Source of the DNA: a virus
Length of the DNA: 41,145 nucleotides
Strand: one strand, 5' to 3'
Virus record (IMG/VR): IMGVR_UViG_3300028196_000027
Location: 1-41,145 of that record
Under the pieces are notes generated by a model. That model was not told the DNA's origin, searched no databases, and saw only the letters and a program-made list of their open reading frames with translations. The first letter of the stretch is position 1; the number at the start of each line of letters is the position of its first letter. Position numbers and translations under genes: made by a program. Below are positions 1 through 10,058 of the stretch, one piece after another.

Positions 1-1173
1 ACCTGTACCTGCTGCGATGTAGATAACATCACCTGGCTCAAGACCGTGTGCAGTACCAATTACTTTACTGGAATTGAATGTTACTTCGTCACCGGTTGCA
101 ACCTGAATGTTATTTGTAAGGGCATTACTTAGATAAACAACACCATTCTTTTCATCAATACCAGTGACAGTTGTCTCAGCAGGAAGTGCATTAGTTTCAC
201 CACCAGCATTGGTGTGAGTAACACCCATACCAAGTGTGATATCTTCGGTGATGCTCTTATAGAAAGTAGTTACACCAGAAGCAGCACCAGAAAGTGCTTT
301 GTTTAGATAAATGTTAACACCGTTTACACCAACAACTCTGGTATCGTTAGCAAGACCTGTACCATCTACTCTTTGATTTGCAACAATGCCAGTTGCATCA
401 GAAACAACAAGTTCAAAGTTACCTGCCGTACCAACACCTGTTGGTTCCCACTTGAACTGATTTAGAGTGATAAACTCTTGTGCAATAACACCAGTTGTTA
501 GTGATTTAGTAACACCAGTATTTGCTAAAGCAGTTGCTGCTGAATCAACACCATGAAGTGTTAGTGGTAAGTTATTTGCTCTTACAAGGTAATAACCATA
601 CTGCTGATTTGCTGGACCAGTGAATGTAAATGTCTGCTCTGGATATGAAGCAGTTGTTGTTCCCACACCAAAGTCAAGTGATTGGTTGGAGAAGTTACCA
701 GAGTTAGGAACAGATAGAACAAGTACATTACCGTCAATGGCACAAACGGTAGCATTTGAACCAACATTACCACCACTTACGTAATGTCCTACTGCAATGT
801 TGAGTGTTGATGAAACAGTAATGGTATATTCTCCAGCAATACCGTCACCAGTGGTATTTACAATTGGTGACGTGATTGTTCTCACATTCCAACGTGTGCC
901 GTCAAGTAGAATTCCATACTGACTAGTATATTGCTGATCCCATCTATTATCAATTACTGATGGATAACCATTGTTTGGTGCGGTTCCGTAACCAATCGTT
1001 CCAGACTCATTATATGGTTCAAAGTACGCTGCCTGGGTTGGAACATCTCCCTCAGAAGGTGTAGTATTACTAGTATATAACTTAAGAATCAAGTTTCTAG
1101 GGATATCTTGATTAGTGTTTACGAGATACCTTAGAGTCTGAAGTTCACCACTATCTGGGACTAAAAGTGCCAT
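1..1173 (-). CDS. virion structural protein, C-terminus cut by window edge
   Basis: The frame starts with ATG at 1173 and stays open for 391 codons to base 1 without a stop, so the gene continues off the left edge. The start is preceded by GGAG and AGG, and a late-promoter-like site lies about 50 bases upstream. The N-terminus (MALLVPDSGELQTLRYLVNT) is of a type I associate with T4-like cyanophage structural proteins: a short conserved head followed by Gly/Thr/Val-rich beta sequence, here with phrases such as VTGIDEKNGVVYLSNALTNN. There is no signal peptide or membrane segment. Position at the end of the baseplate and fibre block suggests a baseplate-attached or fibre protein. That role is inferred from context and composition; I recognise no named domain. 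Confidence 0.8.
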   Translation of the reverse strand, partial: MALLVPDSGELQTLRYLVNTNQDIPRNLILKLYTSNTTPSEGDVPTQAAYFEPYNESGTIGYGTAPNNGYPSVIDNRWDQQYTSQYGILLDGTRWNVRTITSPIVNTTGDGIAGEYTITVSSTLNIAVGHYVSGGNVGSNATVCAIDGNVLVLSVPNSGNFSNQSLDFGVGTTTASYPEQTFTFTGPANQQYGYYLVRANNLPLTLHGVDSAATALANTGVTKSLTTGVIAQEFITLNQFKWEPTGVGTAGNFELVVSDATGIVANQRVDGTGLANDTRVVGVNGVNIYLNKALSGAASGVTTFYKSITEDITLGMGVTHTNAGGETNALPAETTVTGIDEKNGVVYLSNALTNNIQVATGDEVTFNSSKVIGTAHGLEPGDVIYIAAGTG

Positions 1174-1219
1174 TTACCTGTCTCCGTGCTTTTATGAAAC
1201 AAAATTTTTTTCCTATTGT

Positions 1220-1227
1220 TATTTATA
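1220..1227 (-). promoter_or_regulatory. late-promoter-like TATAAATA
   Basis: On the minus strand this reads TATAAATA, the T4 late promoter consensus recognised by the sigma gp55 system. It lies in the 66-base gap between the 226-aa gene and the left-edge gene, 46 bases before that gene's ATG at 1173. Just upstream, a perfect 6-bp AT-rich inverted repeat (1229-1244, TCTAAA/TTTAGA) overlaps the stop of the 226-aa gene. It is too weak to call a terminator. Confidence 0.6.
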
Positions 1228-1239
1228 ATCTAAAAATAT

Positions 1240-1920
1240 TTAGACTTTCATCTTTAGGACTACTGTGCATCTGCTTATTCCAGAGCAACTAAGTACACTA
1301 AATTTTAATACATCTGATGTGTTAATTACAGGTGTCCAAGTTGTTAGTTCAATGTCTTTATTTTTATTCTCATTTATCAACTTTGGAAATTCTGAACCTA
1401 CTATTGAAGTAAAATTTGACGGGAAATCATCATACGTTGTTTTCTCAATATCAATGGCAATACTTCCGGTTTGATCTGATAATATCGACCAAGTTTCAAT
1501 TTTTCCACCAATATCTAATGGTAAATATCCTTTGTCACCGGGAGTGATATTAATACTACCATTATCAATCATAAAAACAATATTTCTTGTAGCATCAGCT
1601 GCAGTAGCAAGTGCAACTGCAGAATATGATTGTCCTGCAGTTGGAGGTGATAAAAATGTAATTATATTGCCAGATATTTGATAATCAACTACTGGTGTTA
1701 AAAGAACACCATTTAGGGATACTACTAATTGCTGCTCATTAACTGGGAAGTATTCTTCACCATTTGCGTATAATGTAAAGTTAGTTACATTTCCATCAAA
1801 TTGAGCAGAAATATCATCAAGAATTATATTACTATATTGTATCTGCTTAAATGGGACTTCATAGTTTAAGTCAACAGTAAACCTATCTTGTGAAGTTAGT
1901 CTTACATCATAATTTGTCAT
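1240..1920 (-). CDS. phage structural protein, 226 aa, two-part beta-rich
   Basis: The N-terminal part (about residues 1-105) has the pattern FDG..TNFTLYANGE..P and QLVVSLNGVLLTP..DYQISGNIITFLSPPTAGQ, a short beta module that recurs in marine phage fibre and baseplate proteins. The C-terminal part (about 120-226) runs GDKGYLPLDIGGKIETWSIL, IDIEKTTYDDFP, then TTWTPVINTSDVLKFSVLS. This looks like the beta-sandwich seen in several phage tail proteins. The ATG overlaps the preceding gene's stop (ATGA) and has a strong AGGAG seven bases upstream, so the start is well supported. I infer a small tail or baseplate accessory protein; the exact role is unknown. Confidence 0.8.
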   Translation of the reverse strand: MTNYDVRLTSQDRFTVDLNYEVPFKQIQYSNIILDDISAQFDGNVTNFTLYANGEEYFPVNEQQLVVSLNGVLLTPVVDYQISGNIITFLSPPTAGQSYSAVALATAADATRNIVFMIDNGSINITPGDKGYLPLDIGGKIETWSILSDQTGSIAIDIEKTTYDDFPSNFTSIVGSEFPKLINENKNKDIELTTWTPVINTSDVLKFSVLSCSGISRCTVVLKMKV

Positions 1921-2252
1921 ATACTAACTCCTGGTGTTACTAACACACTACCCTGAACAACTCTTGTCGAAAAATCATTTGGAGATGTTATCACCACATC
2001 ATATAAGTACCTACCACCTTCAATTAAAGATGTGTTTGTTTTTGCCATAGACACTTTTACTTGACCACCAATTCTATTTGGAAAAGTTAAAGAAAATGGA
2101 TACGAAGTTGACGAGTATGTACTTTTCTTGATTAAACCTTTTCCTGTATATCCAGTCAAATTCAATTTAGACCCATTGTCATTATATATGGTAAATGTAC
2201 TTTGGAAATCTGTTCCCTGTTCAAGAACTAAATTGATTATTTTAGCTGACAT
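1917..2252 (-). CDS. small beta-rich structural protein, 111 aa
   Basis: This short protein begins MSAKIINLVLEQGTDFQSTF and continues with NDNGSKLNLTGYTGKGLIKK and GGRYLYDVVITS. The order (strand, acidic turn, 'l-LTG-y', strand) resembles the small immunoglobulin-like modules at the N-termini of phage baseplate upper proteins (BppU-like). This is pattern resemblance only. It overlaps the 226-aa gene by four bases, which implies coupled translation. No good ribosome binding site precedes its own ATG. A GATAAATA sequence 28 bases upstream (2280-2287), inside the end of the previous gene, could be a weak late promoter. Confidence 0.75.
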   Translation of the reverse strand: MSAKIINLVLEQGTDFQSTFTIYNDNGSKLNLTGYTGKGLIKKSTYSSTSYPFSLTFPNRIGGQVKVSMAKTNTSLIEGGRYLYDVVITSPNDFSTRVVQGSVLVTPGVSI

Positions 2253-2274
2253 CAGAAAAATAGATTAATAACCT

Positions 2275-2478
2275 TTATATATTTATCGTTTCAATTAGAG
2301 TCTTCAATGCACTTTTAATTTCCTCAATATCATTTTTCATTTTACTCAACTCTTGTTCTTCTATGGATTTTTTATTTTTTATTTTTATATACTCATTATA
2401 TTGTGCATCATTGCAGTTTAGAACTGCATTGGTTTTTTCATCTCTATAAAAACCCACATTGTCTTTTATTGGAATCAT
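2275..2478 (-). CDS. small coiled-coil protein, 67 aa
   Basis: The N-terminal 30 residues (MIPIKDNVGFYRDEKTNAVL) form a short polar head. Residues about 33-67 are a charged heptad-like helix (KSIEEQELSKMKNDIEEIKS) typical of a short coiled coil. The ATG overlaps the stop of the 2525-aa DUF4815 gene (ATGA), so it is probably translated by coupling. Small coiled-coil proteins at this position are common in T4-like marine phages. A role as assembly factor or small virion component is a guess. Confidence 0.75.
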   Translation of the reverse strand: MIPIKDNVGFYRDEKTNAVLNCNDAQYNEYIKIKNKKSIEEQELSKMKNDIEEIKSALKTLIETINI

Positions 2479-5400
2479 AACGTTGCAATTACTCTTAAAT
2501 CTCTAATATTTGGAACAAATGATTGATTTGTTCCTGCCATGATAATTTTAATTTGGAATCCATTAAACAATGGTAAGTTTTCTGCAGTGTATTCATAACT
2601 TCTAAAATCATTTAATGAAGTTGAAGCAGGAGCAAATGTATCTGGTTGTCCATCATTATCTTTAGGGTCAATTACATTACCATTTTCATCAAGATTCTTA
2701 TATCCTGGGAATAATTCATACAATTGCTGATCATCTGGTGTATCAGGTCTTAGTATTCTATACATAACGATTAATTCATTTGAAGAATCCCTATACGCAT
2801 CAAAGTAAACTTTTAAACTATCAGAACCCCTTTCTAATCTAATAACTTTTGATATGTATATTGCAGATGATGGATCATCATATAAACTATTAACCCTAGA
2901 ATCTGTTTTATAGTTAGATACTGGACTATCAATTCTATTCATGGTTGTTATCATATCAATTCTATCAAGATCTACAACTGGTGACAACTTACTATCACTA
3001 GTAGATAGATTTAATTCTAATGTGAATGATTTATTTCCAAGATAATCATCTAAGTATTCAAGTTCATTTACGCTTGATGCAATTACACTTGGTGTTGATA
3101 GATAATTATTTGAGTTCAATGAAATTGATTGAAACTCTTTACTTACATAAGTATTTTCAGTTCCATTAATACTTTGACCAGAGAATGTTCTTGCTTTTGC
3201 CGAAATAGATGTTTTTTCTGGAATCATAGTTTGTATATTTGGTTTGATTGAATCAAACTGAATATTCTGTGTTGCTTTTGGTCCAGATATTGTGTTTGAA
3301 CCAGAAGCAGAATCATCTAAATCATAAGTTCCACCAGATTTAGTATCCTTGAAGAACAATTTAGGACTAATAAATTTCCTATCTGTTCCATTGGATTCAG
3401 TATCAAGTTTAATGTGGTAACTATCTAAAGTGATAGGATACTTATTAATGTCAACATCTGCAAATGGATGTGTTCTATTAATTCTTCTCAAAGAAACACC
3501 ATTAAATTCATATTTAAATACCGGTGATCCAACATTATGGTAAGGAATAACCATAGGGAGAAGAAAATCCTCTTGCCCATCAATAATTCCTCTTGTTATT
3601 CCAAGTAATGTATTTGTGCTGAGTTCATATGAAGTATATCTAATAACTTCACCATTGATTTTAACATATCCAGGATTTGTTACTGAAACTTCTAAGTTTT
3701 CAAAACTGGTGAATATGCCAACAGAATTTACTTGAATACTATTTGTCGATGCCTGATTATAGTCAGCAATGAGTTTTTCTGGTGCTATATCAGGTTCAAT
3801 TCCAGTAAGTGTTACTTTATTCTGCTGTGAATACATTCCATGATTATTGTGATTTACTTTAAAATACAATCCATCATCAATTGTTTCAGAGTAATTGACG
3901 TAACCATCTGAAATGGTTGATATTCCTCCACCAGAATTTATATAAGATATTTCATTTGAAACACCAGATGTATTTACTTCATCTTGAACTTTATCGATAA
4001 TTAGTGAGTTGAATGCTGAAATAACCCCAACACTATTCGGAATAGATAGGACCAAGTTTTTACCAAAACCACCTGTTTCTGAAGGTGAGACAGTTAAAGT
4101 ATCACCTTTAGCATATCCTGTTCCCCCAATAGAAACAGTAGCAGCAATAGCAATATTATTCTCAATAGTTAGATTAATCTTTGCTCCAGAACCTCTTCCG
4201 GATAATGTTAAGAGTGGGGCATCAGAGTACGTTGCATTTGAAGTATATGCTGCACCAGCATTTGTGATACTCAAGACACTTCCAATGCCAATAGAACCAA
4301 CAACACTTTCAAGTTTTCCAGAGAAATTGTCATAACCTGTTTGTCTTATTGTAATTCCTGGTACTAGATTTGTAATATCAGAACTACTTAAACTCAATGC
4401 AAGTCCAACTAAAACTTTTTTAGCAGATGATACTATTGGATTGGGTCTCAACGATGCTACTTGTCTATTTCCAATTCCAAGTTTTGGATTATATAGTCTA
4501 AAAGAACCACTACTTGAATTAAAATCTGCTCTGTATAGAGTAAACTTTAAGTCTTCCAATTGTGACTGTTCCCATGTAGCACCATTCTGTGATTTGAATA
4601 ACGAACCTAATGTTGGTTGTTGTGAAACAAGAATTTTTTCCGAATCTGCATTGTTCACTGTTGAAATATCAACTTCAGTCATTCTAGAAATCCAAACATT
4701 ATATTCTTCTGAATCTGATATTAAAACTAATGCATAGTCTTGTATTCCGCCTAAGAATATTGGAGATTGGAATGTAAATGTTGTTACAGCAGAAGCATCT
4801 TCAGAAGTATTGATAGCACTTGGAGATAATGTAACTTCACTAAATGGTAGTACTTCTTGTGTAGGTACACCTAAAGAACTTGTTCTTATTTGTAACGTTA
4901 CGGGGATATCTGAGGTATCTTTTGATTGGAAAAATACATCACACTTAGTGATAAAAATTCCACTTTTATCAGTAACTTGGAATGTTTGTGCTAGTGGATC
5001 TCTCCATCTTGTTGGTGGTGGTGGATCGGCAGGAACTCTAACAATTTCAGTTACAATAATGGTACTTTCAACAATTTCTGTGCGAACAGTATTGGTGTTA
5101 ACTAGAGTATTAGTACGGTCTACACTAAAGTCATTTGTTAATGATCTATTTTGTGGTGTAGCCGCAACTCTTTCAATATCAGCTTCTCTGATACTTAATG
5201 TCAATGATTCTACATTATCAATTGTTCCACTTGATGTGAAATTAGTTTCAGCAGAACTTTCTGAAACTCCTGGTTGTAATGAATTCGTTGAACTTGTTGA
5301 TAATGTAAGTGTTTTTGTTCCTGTTTCAAATGTTGGGTTTGATAATATAGTTGGGTCTGGGAAGAATAATGATGCAATTAATGTTCCAGATTTATCAGTG

Positions 5401-8400
5401 ATAAGTCTTATATCTGATACTTCTGCAATTGCATTACTTGTTTCTCCAATCAATTGCATACCAACAGAAATGCACCCAAAGAAATTTGAATCTGCTTGAT
5501 TTTCCAAACTTGCAGTATCAACATTCAAAATTGTAGTTGTTGATGAATACGATGAAGAAAGTTGATTTCCTGAATTATATGGATTTTGTTCATAAACTTC
5601 TTCTGGAAAATTATATGGACCATACTTATGATTTTGTTTTGCTAGTCTGAATACAATTCCTTTATTATTCAAAATAGAAACAGGCATTTGTCCAATAATA
5701 GTCTCACCCTCAGCAAATGTGCCACTGACCATGTTTACTTCAAGTAGTTTTGGAACTACAAAATCATTCATGGCAATGTTATCAAAGAATGGATAGAATC
5801 TTGTAGAAGGTTTTAATCTACGAGAAATCATCTCAACGTTTCTGGAACGCATAAATCCAACAATTGACCTCGAAACAATTCTATCTCCAATAGAAACATT
5901 ATTGAATCTTTCACTAACTTGCCATTGAATTCCTGTTCTGGATTGATTTGTTGTTTGTGTGAAAGTGTCTGTTATAAATTGTGTTGTTGTAGTTGTCGAT
6001 GTGTCAACATTATTACCAGAAGATGAATTTACCTCTGTACTAGTTCCTGTTAATTCAGAATTTAGATTTGTAACTCCAGTCCAGTTAGTTTCCCAAGAAT
6101 TCCAATTTATAGGAGATAATCCAGTATTTGTATCTGCACCCAATTGTGCCATAGCAGTTTTATATGTTCCATCAACATCTTCGGTTCTAGTTGTTAATCT
6201 TGTTTCAATCCAAGTATCAGTAGACGGGTTTAATTCAATTGAACCAATCCATACTGGTATATTAAATGGATTTACATTTACTGCTCTGGTTGCAAATTGA
6301 TTTTTAGTGTATACCTCATCATTGTAATTTAGCATGACCACATCACCAACTCTCTTGAGATTGTTGGTTCCCAAATCTGTTGCGTGTCTTAGATCAATAT
6401 TTGGGTTTGATGATTGTCCAATACCAATAATGGCTTCTGAACCAAGAATTAATCCAGTAGAAGTAGTATAATGCGTTGGTCTTACTACACCAATTGCAGT
6501 ATCTGTACTTGCTTTATAAGATGGATTTGAAATATCACCACCAAAACCACTTTTAAAATTATCAACAAAGAAACCACATTTGAATTTATCTAAACCAGTT
6601 CTTGGATTTCTTATAAGTAAATTTTTGGTGTCAGTTTCTAATAAAGACAGTGAACTGTAATATTCCACATTGGAAAGTCTATCCTCTAATCTAGAGATAT
6701 CTTTCATTCTATATCTCTTATGTGAAGAAAGAGATGTTTTTATTGTTTTTGTGTCATAAACATATGGTGGATAATAAATTGTTGCTATCTCTAATGAAGA
6801 ATCAATAACATTAGGTGACTTTGGTGTTAATGATGGAACACCCTTATTTAAAACAAAAGCACCATCTTTTGTTAAGAACAACTTATCAATTCTAGCAAGA
6901 TAGTAATTGTAAGATACATTTAAATTCTTATCTTTTGCAAATACATAATTAGATGAATTTGCCGATAGTGAGAATAATCTTGAGTCATATTCAAATGGTG
7001 ATTTTGATGCAGAAGATGTATCAAATAATGAAACTCTTGGTCTAAAATCAATGATATCTGTATTTCTTACTCCATCGATTACGGGGATATTTTTACTATA
7101 TCTATCACTATCATAAGAGTCAACTGATACAAAGTCACCATCATCGGATGAGTTAATTGAATATTGATTATATACAATTTTAATTTTTTTAGTTGGGGAA
7201 GAAATTTCAGACTTTCTAATTATTCTTGAGTAATCATAATATTCAGATCTCTGACCATTATCAAAAATAAAGCTATTTTTAATATTCTTATCACCAAGAA
7301 CTACAGAAAATACTTCTCCACTAATATTAGTCTCATCAGAAATAATAGTCTCATTTAGTGAGAATCTATTTTCATTAATATACACAACATCAATTGTGTT
7401 TATACTATCACTACCGACAAAGTTTGCAACAGCCCCACTAGTTTGACCCACAAGTCTTTCACCCTTTAATAGATTATTAACACTAGAGTTGAGTGATGTT
7501 AATGTTACCTTTGGTAAATTGGGATCTGAACTAGTAGATGATTCATAAATTCCCAAAATTCTCTCAACATCAGGAACATTAAGAGAAATTACTTTGTCTT
7601 GTACTCTTAATCCATAATATTCATTATAGATTAATCCATCATCAAGAGTTGTATTTCCAATACCAGAAGCAGGTGACGATGAACCATTAACGACTAGTGC
7701 ATTGCATCTGTTATATAATTTTCTTTTTACTGTAGTATTAACTTTTCTATATGAAACTGTAAGTATTGCTGAACCATTACCAGACAAGTTACTTAAACTT
7801 ACAGTTCTTCCTGATAGTTGTATTTTCTGATTAGATAATGATTCGATTGATCCATTAGATATAAAAGTTAAGTTATAATCTTCTTCATCAAATGGTTCTA
7901 AAGTTAAACTAGTATCAGTTTCTAATGTTGCACTATATGCATTTGCAGAAACTGTAATTGGATATGACTTTTTAATTACTGATTGAGCATTGCTTAAATC
8001 AACAGAAGAAATATTCTTATGCTTTAATTTTGTGTATAAAAATGCGTTTGATGTATTTAATATTTCTAATGTTACCTTTTTAAAGTCATTAGTTACTATA
8101 GTTGCCACTGGAAGTGTGCCATCATTGATGCCAGAGATATTTCCAACTTGTGCAATCTTTACTATATCTGCCGTTTTATCAATTTCTATAACTTTATTTA
8201 AAGTTGGTACACTATTCCCCTGTTTTGTATATGAGACAATATCACCAACATTAAGTCCTTCATAGAATGAACTTGATGAAGTTGTGACTGTACTCTCACC
8301 AGCAGATTCACCAGTTATAGTAAACTGTGCTGAAATATCTGCTAAATTAATTTTATTAGAAAGAACTGGATCTGCAGTAAAGCTTCCAAGGCTACTTCCA

Positions 8401-10052
8401 GAATTATCAGTTCTTAATTGGTGAACATCACTAAGACTATAGTCTCTTACTTCACTGATAACTCTTCCATCATCAACCCCATCAATTATTATTGCTTCTT
8501 CTTTTTTAAAATTACCAGATACTTGATATAAAGTAAGTACATTACCATCTACAACATCTGATACCAAATAACCACTAGCTGAACTATTTTTTCCTTCAAT
8601 GAAAGTTGAAGATGTTTTTGATAAACTGGTATTAAGTGTTATTGTTGTATATGTTTGAATATCATAGAGTGAACACTCATATTGAGTTGTCGTATCAGTA
8701 TACTCTGCATTTTTTAATTTTAGATTGTATACTCTAGCAACACCAATTTTACTACCAGATGCAGAACCTGGAGTTAATGTTCTACTATCATACAATTCTA
8801 CTGTTGATGTATTGTCAAATCCGACAGGGATGGAACCGTAAACATTATTGATAATTATCTGTCTGCCAACACTAAAAGGAACAGAATCGTTTTCTGCTTT
8901 TTCAGTATCTCTTGGTTTTTGGAAATCTATAATTGAACTGCTTATGGTTTCAACTGCATAACCTTTTATATAAGCTTTTCCTGGTGAAATTTGTAAACAC
9001 CCCAAATTATCATTGGGAATATTTCCTTGCTTTGTTTCCTGATTTTTAAGATATATTCCATTATTTCCAACTCTATTGTTTAATGACTCTTTAATAGAGA
9101 TATTATATGGTTTTATATAATAATCTCCAGATTCTTCATAAGTCCTTCTTGCTAACTCATCTCTAATTAAATTATAATTAGAATCTTTAACGAATTTCTG
9201 TAATACACCATTTTCTACTCTTAAAAGTTCAACAAAATTTTCATCATTAAAATTATCAATATCTTTTTTTATTAATGTAACACCCACCTGTAGTCTATCT
9301 GCTCCAGGTGCAGAAAAATTAGAAAATCCCTGGGCATTATCATATAAATCATTATAATTGTTTGAAGCAACTGATAATTCTTCATTAATTAGTAAACCAA
9401 CTCTATAACTTGGTGAGTTAGAGTATTGATCTAAAATAACAGTTTCTGAATTGACAGTTACAAAAAATCCTCTAATAAAGTATACACCATCCCCAATTTT
9501 TACTGCAGAACCAACTGATGTTGAACCAGAAATGATGGTTGTTGCAAAAGTTGTATCTTCTCTTAATGATGATAATCCATAAGAAACATTTTCTTCAATA
9601 AATAAATTCTCACCATCAACAAAACTACTTGTTGAAAAATTTGTGTTACTAGAACCTTGATATTTGATGTATAATGTGTAGTTTCCTCTCTCTGATGTTA
9701 AATTGGTAATATAATTTTCTATCTTTGCGGTAACACCACTCACCTCTCCTCTGATATTTTTTCCAACTATTTCATTAATGTATAATGAAACTGGTATACC
9801 TAAATGAGTTTCATCAATTTCAATACAAGTATAGTTTGAATCATACGATAATTGGCCAGGTATAACTACAGAACCCTCTTTAAAGAAGTGTTGTCCAAAT
9901 TTTTCAATTTGATTTTGTAAAATAGATTGTAATGTAGTTAACTCCCTTGCCTGTATTGGAGTAGCAGGCTTGAACAAGACCCGCTGATAATTTTTATCAG
10001 GATCAAAGTCGTCAAAATATGGAGAAATATTTAAATTAGTATTTTGTGGCAT
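2475..10052 (-). CDS. giant DUF4815-type virion structural protein, 2525 aa
   Basis: The N-terminus contains NISPYFDDFDPDKNYQRVLF, then TPIQARELTTLQSILQNQIE and FGQHFFKEGSVVIPGQ. This is the signature of the DUF4815 family of marine T4-like phages. A second conserved module (about residues 1680-1850) runs RWRDPLAQTFQV, GIFITKCDVFFQSKD, YALVLISDSEEYNVWISRM and GSLFKSQNGATWEQSQLEDL. Two glycine-tyrosine strands (TNAGAAYTS, SIGGTGYAKGD) follow at about 1910-1960. The C-terminus ends GFQIKIIMAGTNQSFVPNIRDLRVIATL-like sequence. No enzyme motif, signal or membrane segment is seen. The start lies seven bases past the gp8 stop, with GGAG inside the end of gp8. I infer a large baseplate or fibre component. 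Confidence 0.9.
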   Translation of the reverse strand: MPQNTNLNISPYFDDFDPDKNYQRVLFKPATPIQARELTTLQSILQNQIEKFGQHFFKEGSVVIPGQLSYDSNYTCIEIDETHLGIPVSLYINEIVGKNIRGEVSGVTAKIENYITNLTSERGNYTLYIKYQGSSNTNFSTSSFVDGENLFIEENVSYGLSSLREDTTFATTIISGSTSVGSAVKIGDGVYFIRGFFVTVNSETVILDQYSNSPSYRVGLLINEELSVASNNYNDLYDNAQGFSNFSAPGADRLQVGVTLIKKDIDNFNDENFVELLRVENGVLQKFVKDSNYNLIRDELARRTYEESGDYYIKPYNISIKESLNNRVGNNGIYLKNQETKQGNIPNDNLGCLQISPGKAYIKGYAVETISSSIIDFQKPRDTEKAENDSVPFSVGRQIIINNVYGSIPVGFDNTSTVELYDSRTLTPGSASGSKIGVARVYNLKLKNAEYTDTTTQYECSLYDIQTYTTITLNTSLSKTSSTFIEGKNSSASGYLVSDVVDGNVLTLYQVSGNFKKEEAIIIDGVDDGRVISEVRDYSLSDVHQLRTDNSGSSLGSFTADPVLSNKINLADISAQFTITGESAGESTVTTSSSSFYEGLNVGDIVSYTKQGNSVPTLNKVIEIDKTADIVKIAQVGNISGINDGTLPVATIVTNDFKKVTLEILNTSNAFLYTKLKHKNISSVDLSNAQSVIKKSYPITVSANAYSATLETDTSLTLEPFDEEDYNLTFISNGSIESLSNQKIQLSGRTVSLSNLSGNGSAILTVSYRKVNTTVKRKLYNRCNALVVNGSSSPASGIGNTTLDDGLIYNEYYGLRVQDKVISLNVPDVERILGIYESSTSSDPNLPKVTLTSLNSSVNNLLKGERLVGQTSGAVANFVGSDSINTIDVVYINENRFSLNETIISDETNISGEVFSVVLGDKNIKNSFIFDNGQRSEYYDYSRIIRKSEISSPTKKIKIVYNQYSINSSDDGDFVSVDSYDSDRYSKNIPVIDGVRNTDIIDFRPRVSLFDTSSASKSPFEYDSRLFSLSANSSNYVFAKDKNLNVSYNYYLARIDKLFLTKDGAFVLNKGVPSLTPKSPNVIDSSLEIATIYYPPYVYDTKTIKTSLSSHKRYRMKDISRLEDRLSNVEYYSSLSLLETDTKNLLIRNPRTGLDKFKCGFFVDNFKSGFGGDISNPSYKASTDTAIGVVRPTHYTTSTGLILGSEAIIGIGQSSNPNIDLRHATDLGTNNLKRVGDVVMLNYNDEVYTKNQFATRAVNVNPFNIPVWIGSIELNPSTDTWIETRLTTRTEDVDGTYKTAMAQLGADTNTGLSPINWNSWETNWTGVTNLNSELTGTSTEVNSSSGNNVDTSTTTTTQFITDTFTQTTNQSRTGIQWQVSERFNNVSIGDRIVSRSIVGFMRSRNVEMISRRLKPSTRFYPFFDNIAMNDFVVPKLLEVNMVSGTFAEGETIIGQMPVSILNNKGIVFRLAKQNHKYGPYNFPEEVYEQNPYNSGNQLSSSYSSTTTILNVDTASLENQADSNFFGCISVGMQLIGETSNAIAEVSDIRLITDKSGTLIASLFFPDPTILSNPTFETGTKTLTLSTSSTNSLQPGVSESSAETNFTSSGTIDNVESLTLSIREADIERVAATPQNRSLTNDFSVDRTNTLVNTNTVRTEIVESTIIVTEIVRVPADPPPPTRWRDPLAQTFQVTDKSGIFITKCDVFFQSKDTSDIPVTLQIRTSSLGVPTQEVLPFSEVTLSPSAINTSEDASAVTTFTFQSPIFLGGIQDYALVLISDSEEYNVWISRMTEVDISTVNNADSEKILVSQQPTLGSLFKSQNGATWEQSQLEDLKFTLYRADFNSSSGSFRLYNPKLGIGNRQVASLRPNPIVSSAKKVLVGLALSLSSSDITNLVPGITIRQTGYDNFSGKLESVVGSIGIGSVLSITNAGAAYTSNATYSDAPLLTLSGRGSGAKINLTIENNIAIAATVSIGGTGYAKGDTLTVSPSETGGFGKNLVLSIPNSVGVISAFNSLIIDKVQDEVNTSGVSNEISYINSGGGISTISDGYVNYSETIDDGLYFKVNHNNHGMYSQQNKVTLTGIEPDIAPEKLIADYNQASTNSIQVNSVGIFTSFENLEVSVTNPGYVKINGEVIRYTSYELSTNTLLGITRGIIDGQEDFLLPMVIPYHNVGSPVFKYEFNGVSLRRINRTHPFADVDINKYPITLDSYHIKLDTESNGTDRKFISPKLFFKDTKSGGTYDLDDSASGSNTISGPKATQNIQFDSIKPNIQTMIPEKTSISAKARTFSGQSINGTENTYVSKEFQSISLNSNNYLSTPSVIASSVNELEYLDDYLGNKSFTLELNLSTSDSKLSPVVDLDRIDMITTMNRIDSPVSNYKTDSRVNSLYDDPSSAIYISKVIRLERGSDSLKVYFDAYRDSSNELIVMYRILRPDTPDDQQLYELFPGYKNLDENGNVIDPKDNDGQPDTFAPASTSLNDFRSYEYTAENLPLFNGFQIKIIMAGTNQSFVPNIRDLRVIATL

Positions 10053-10058
10053 TTTTTT

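Noticed and set aside
4009-5499. Plus-strand open frames of about 100-230 codons opposite the 2525-aa gene
   Set aside because: They lie antisense to a clearly coding frame with recognisable domains, have Val/Ser/Ile-biased composition typical of reverse-strand shadows, and lack ribosome binding sites.
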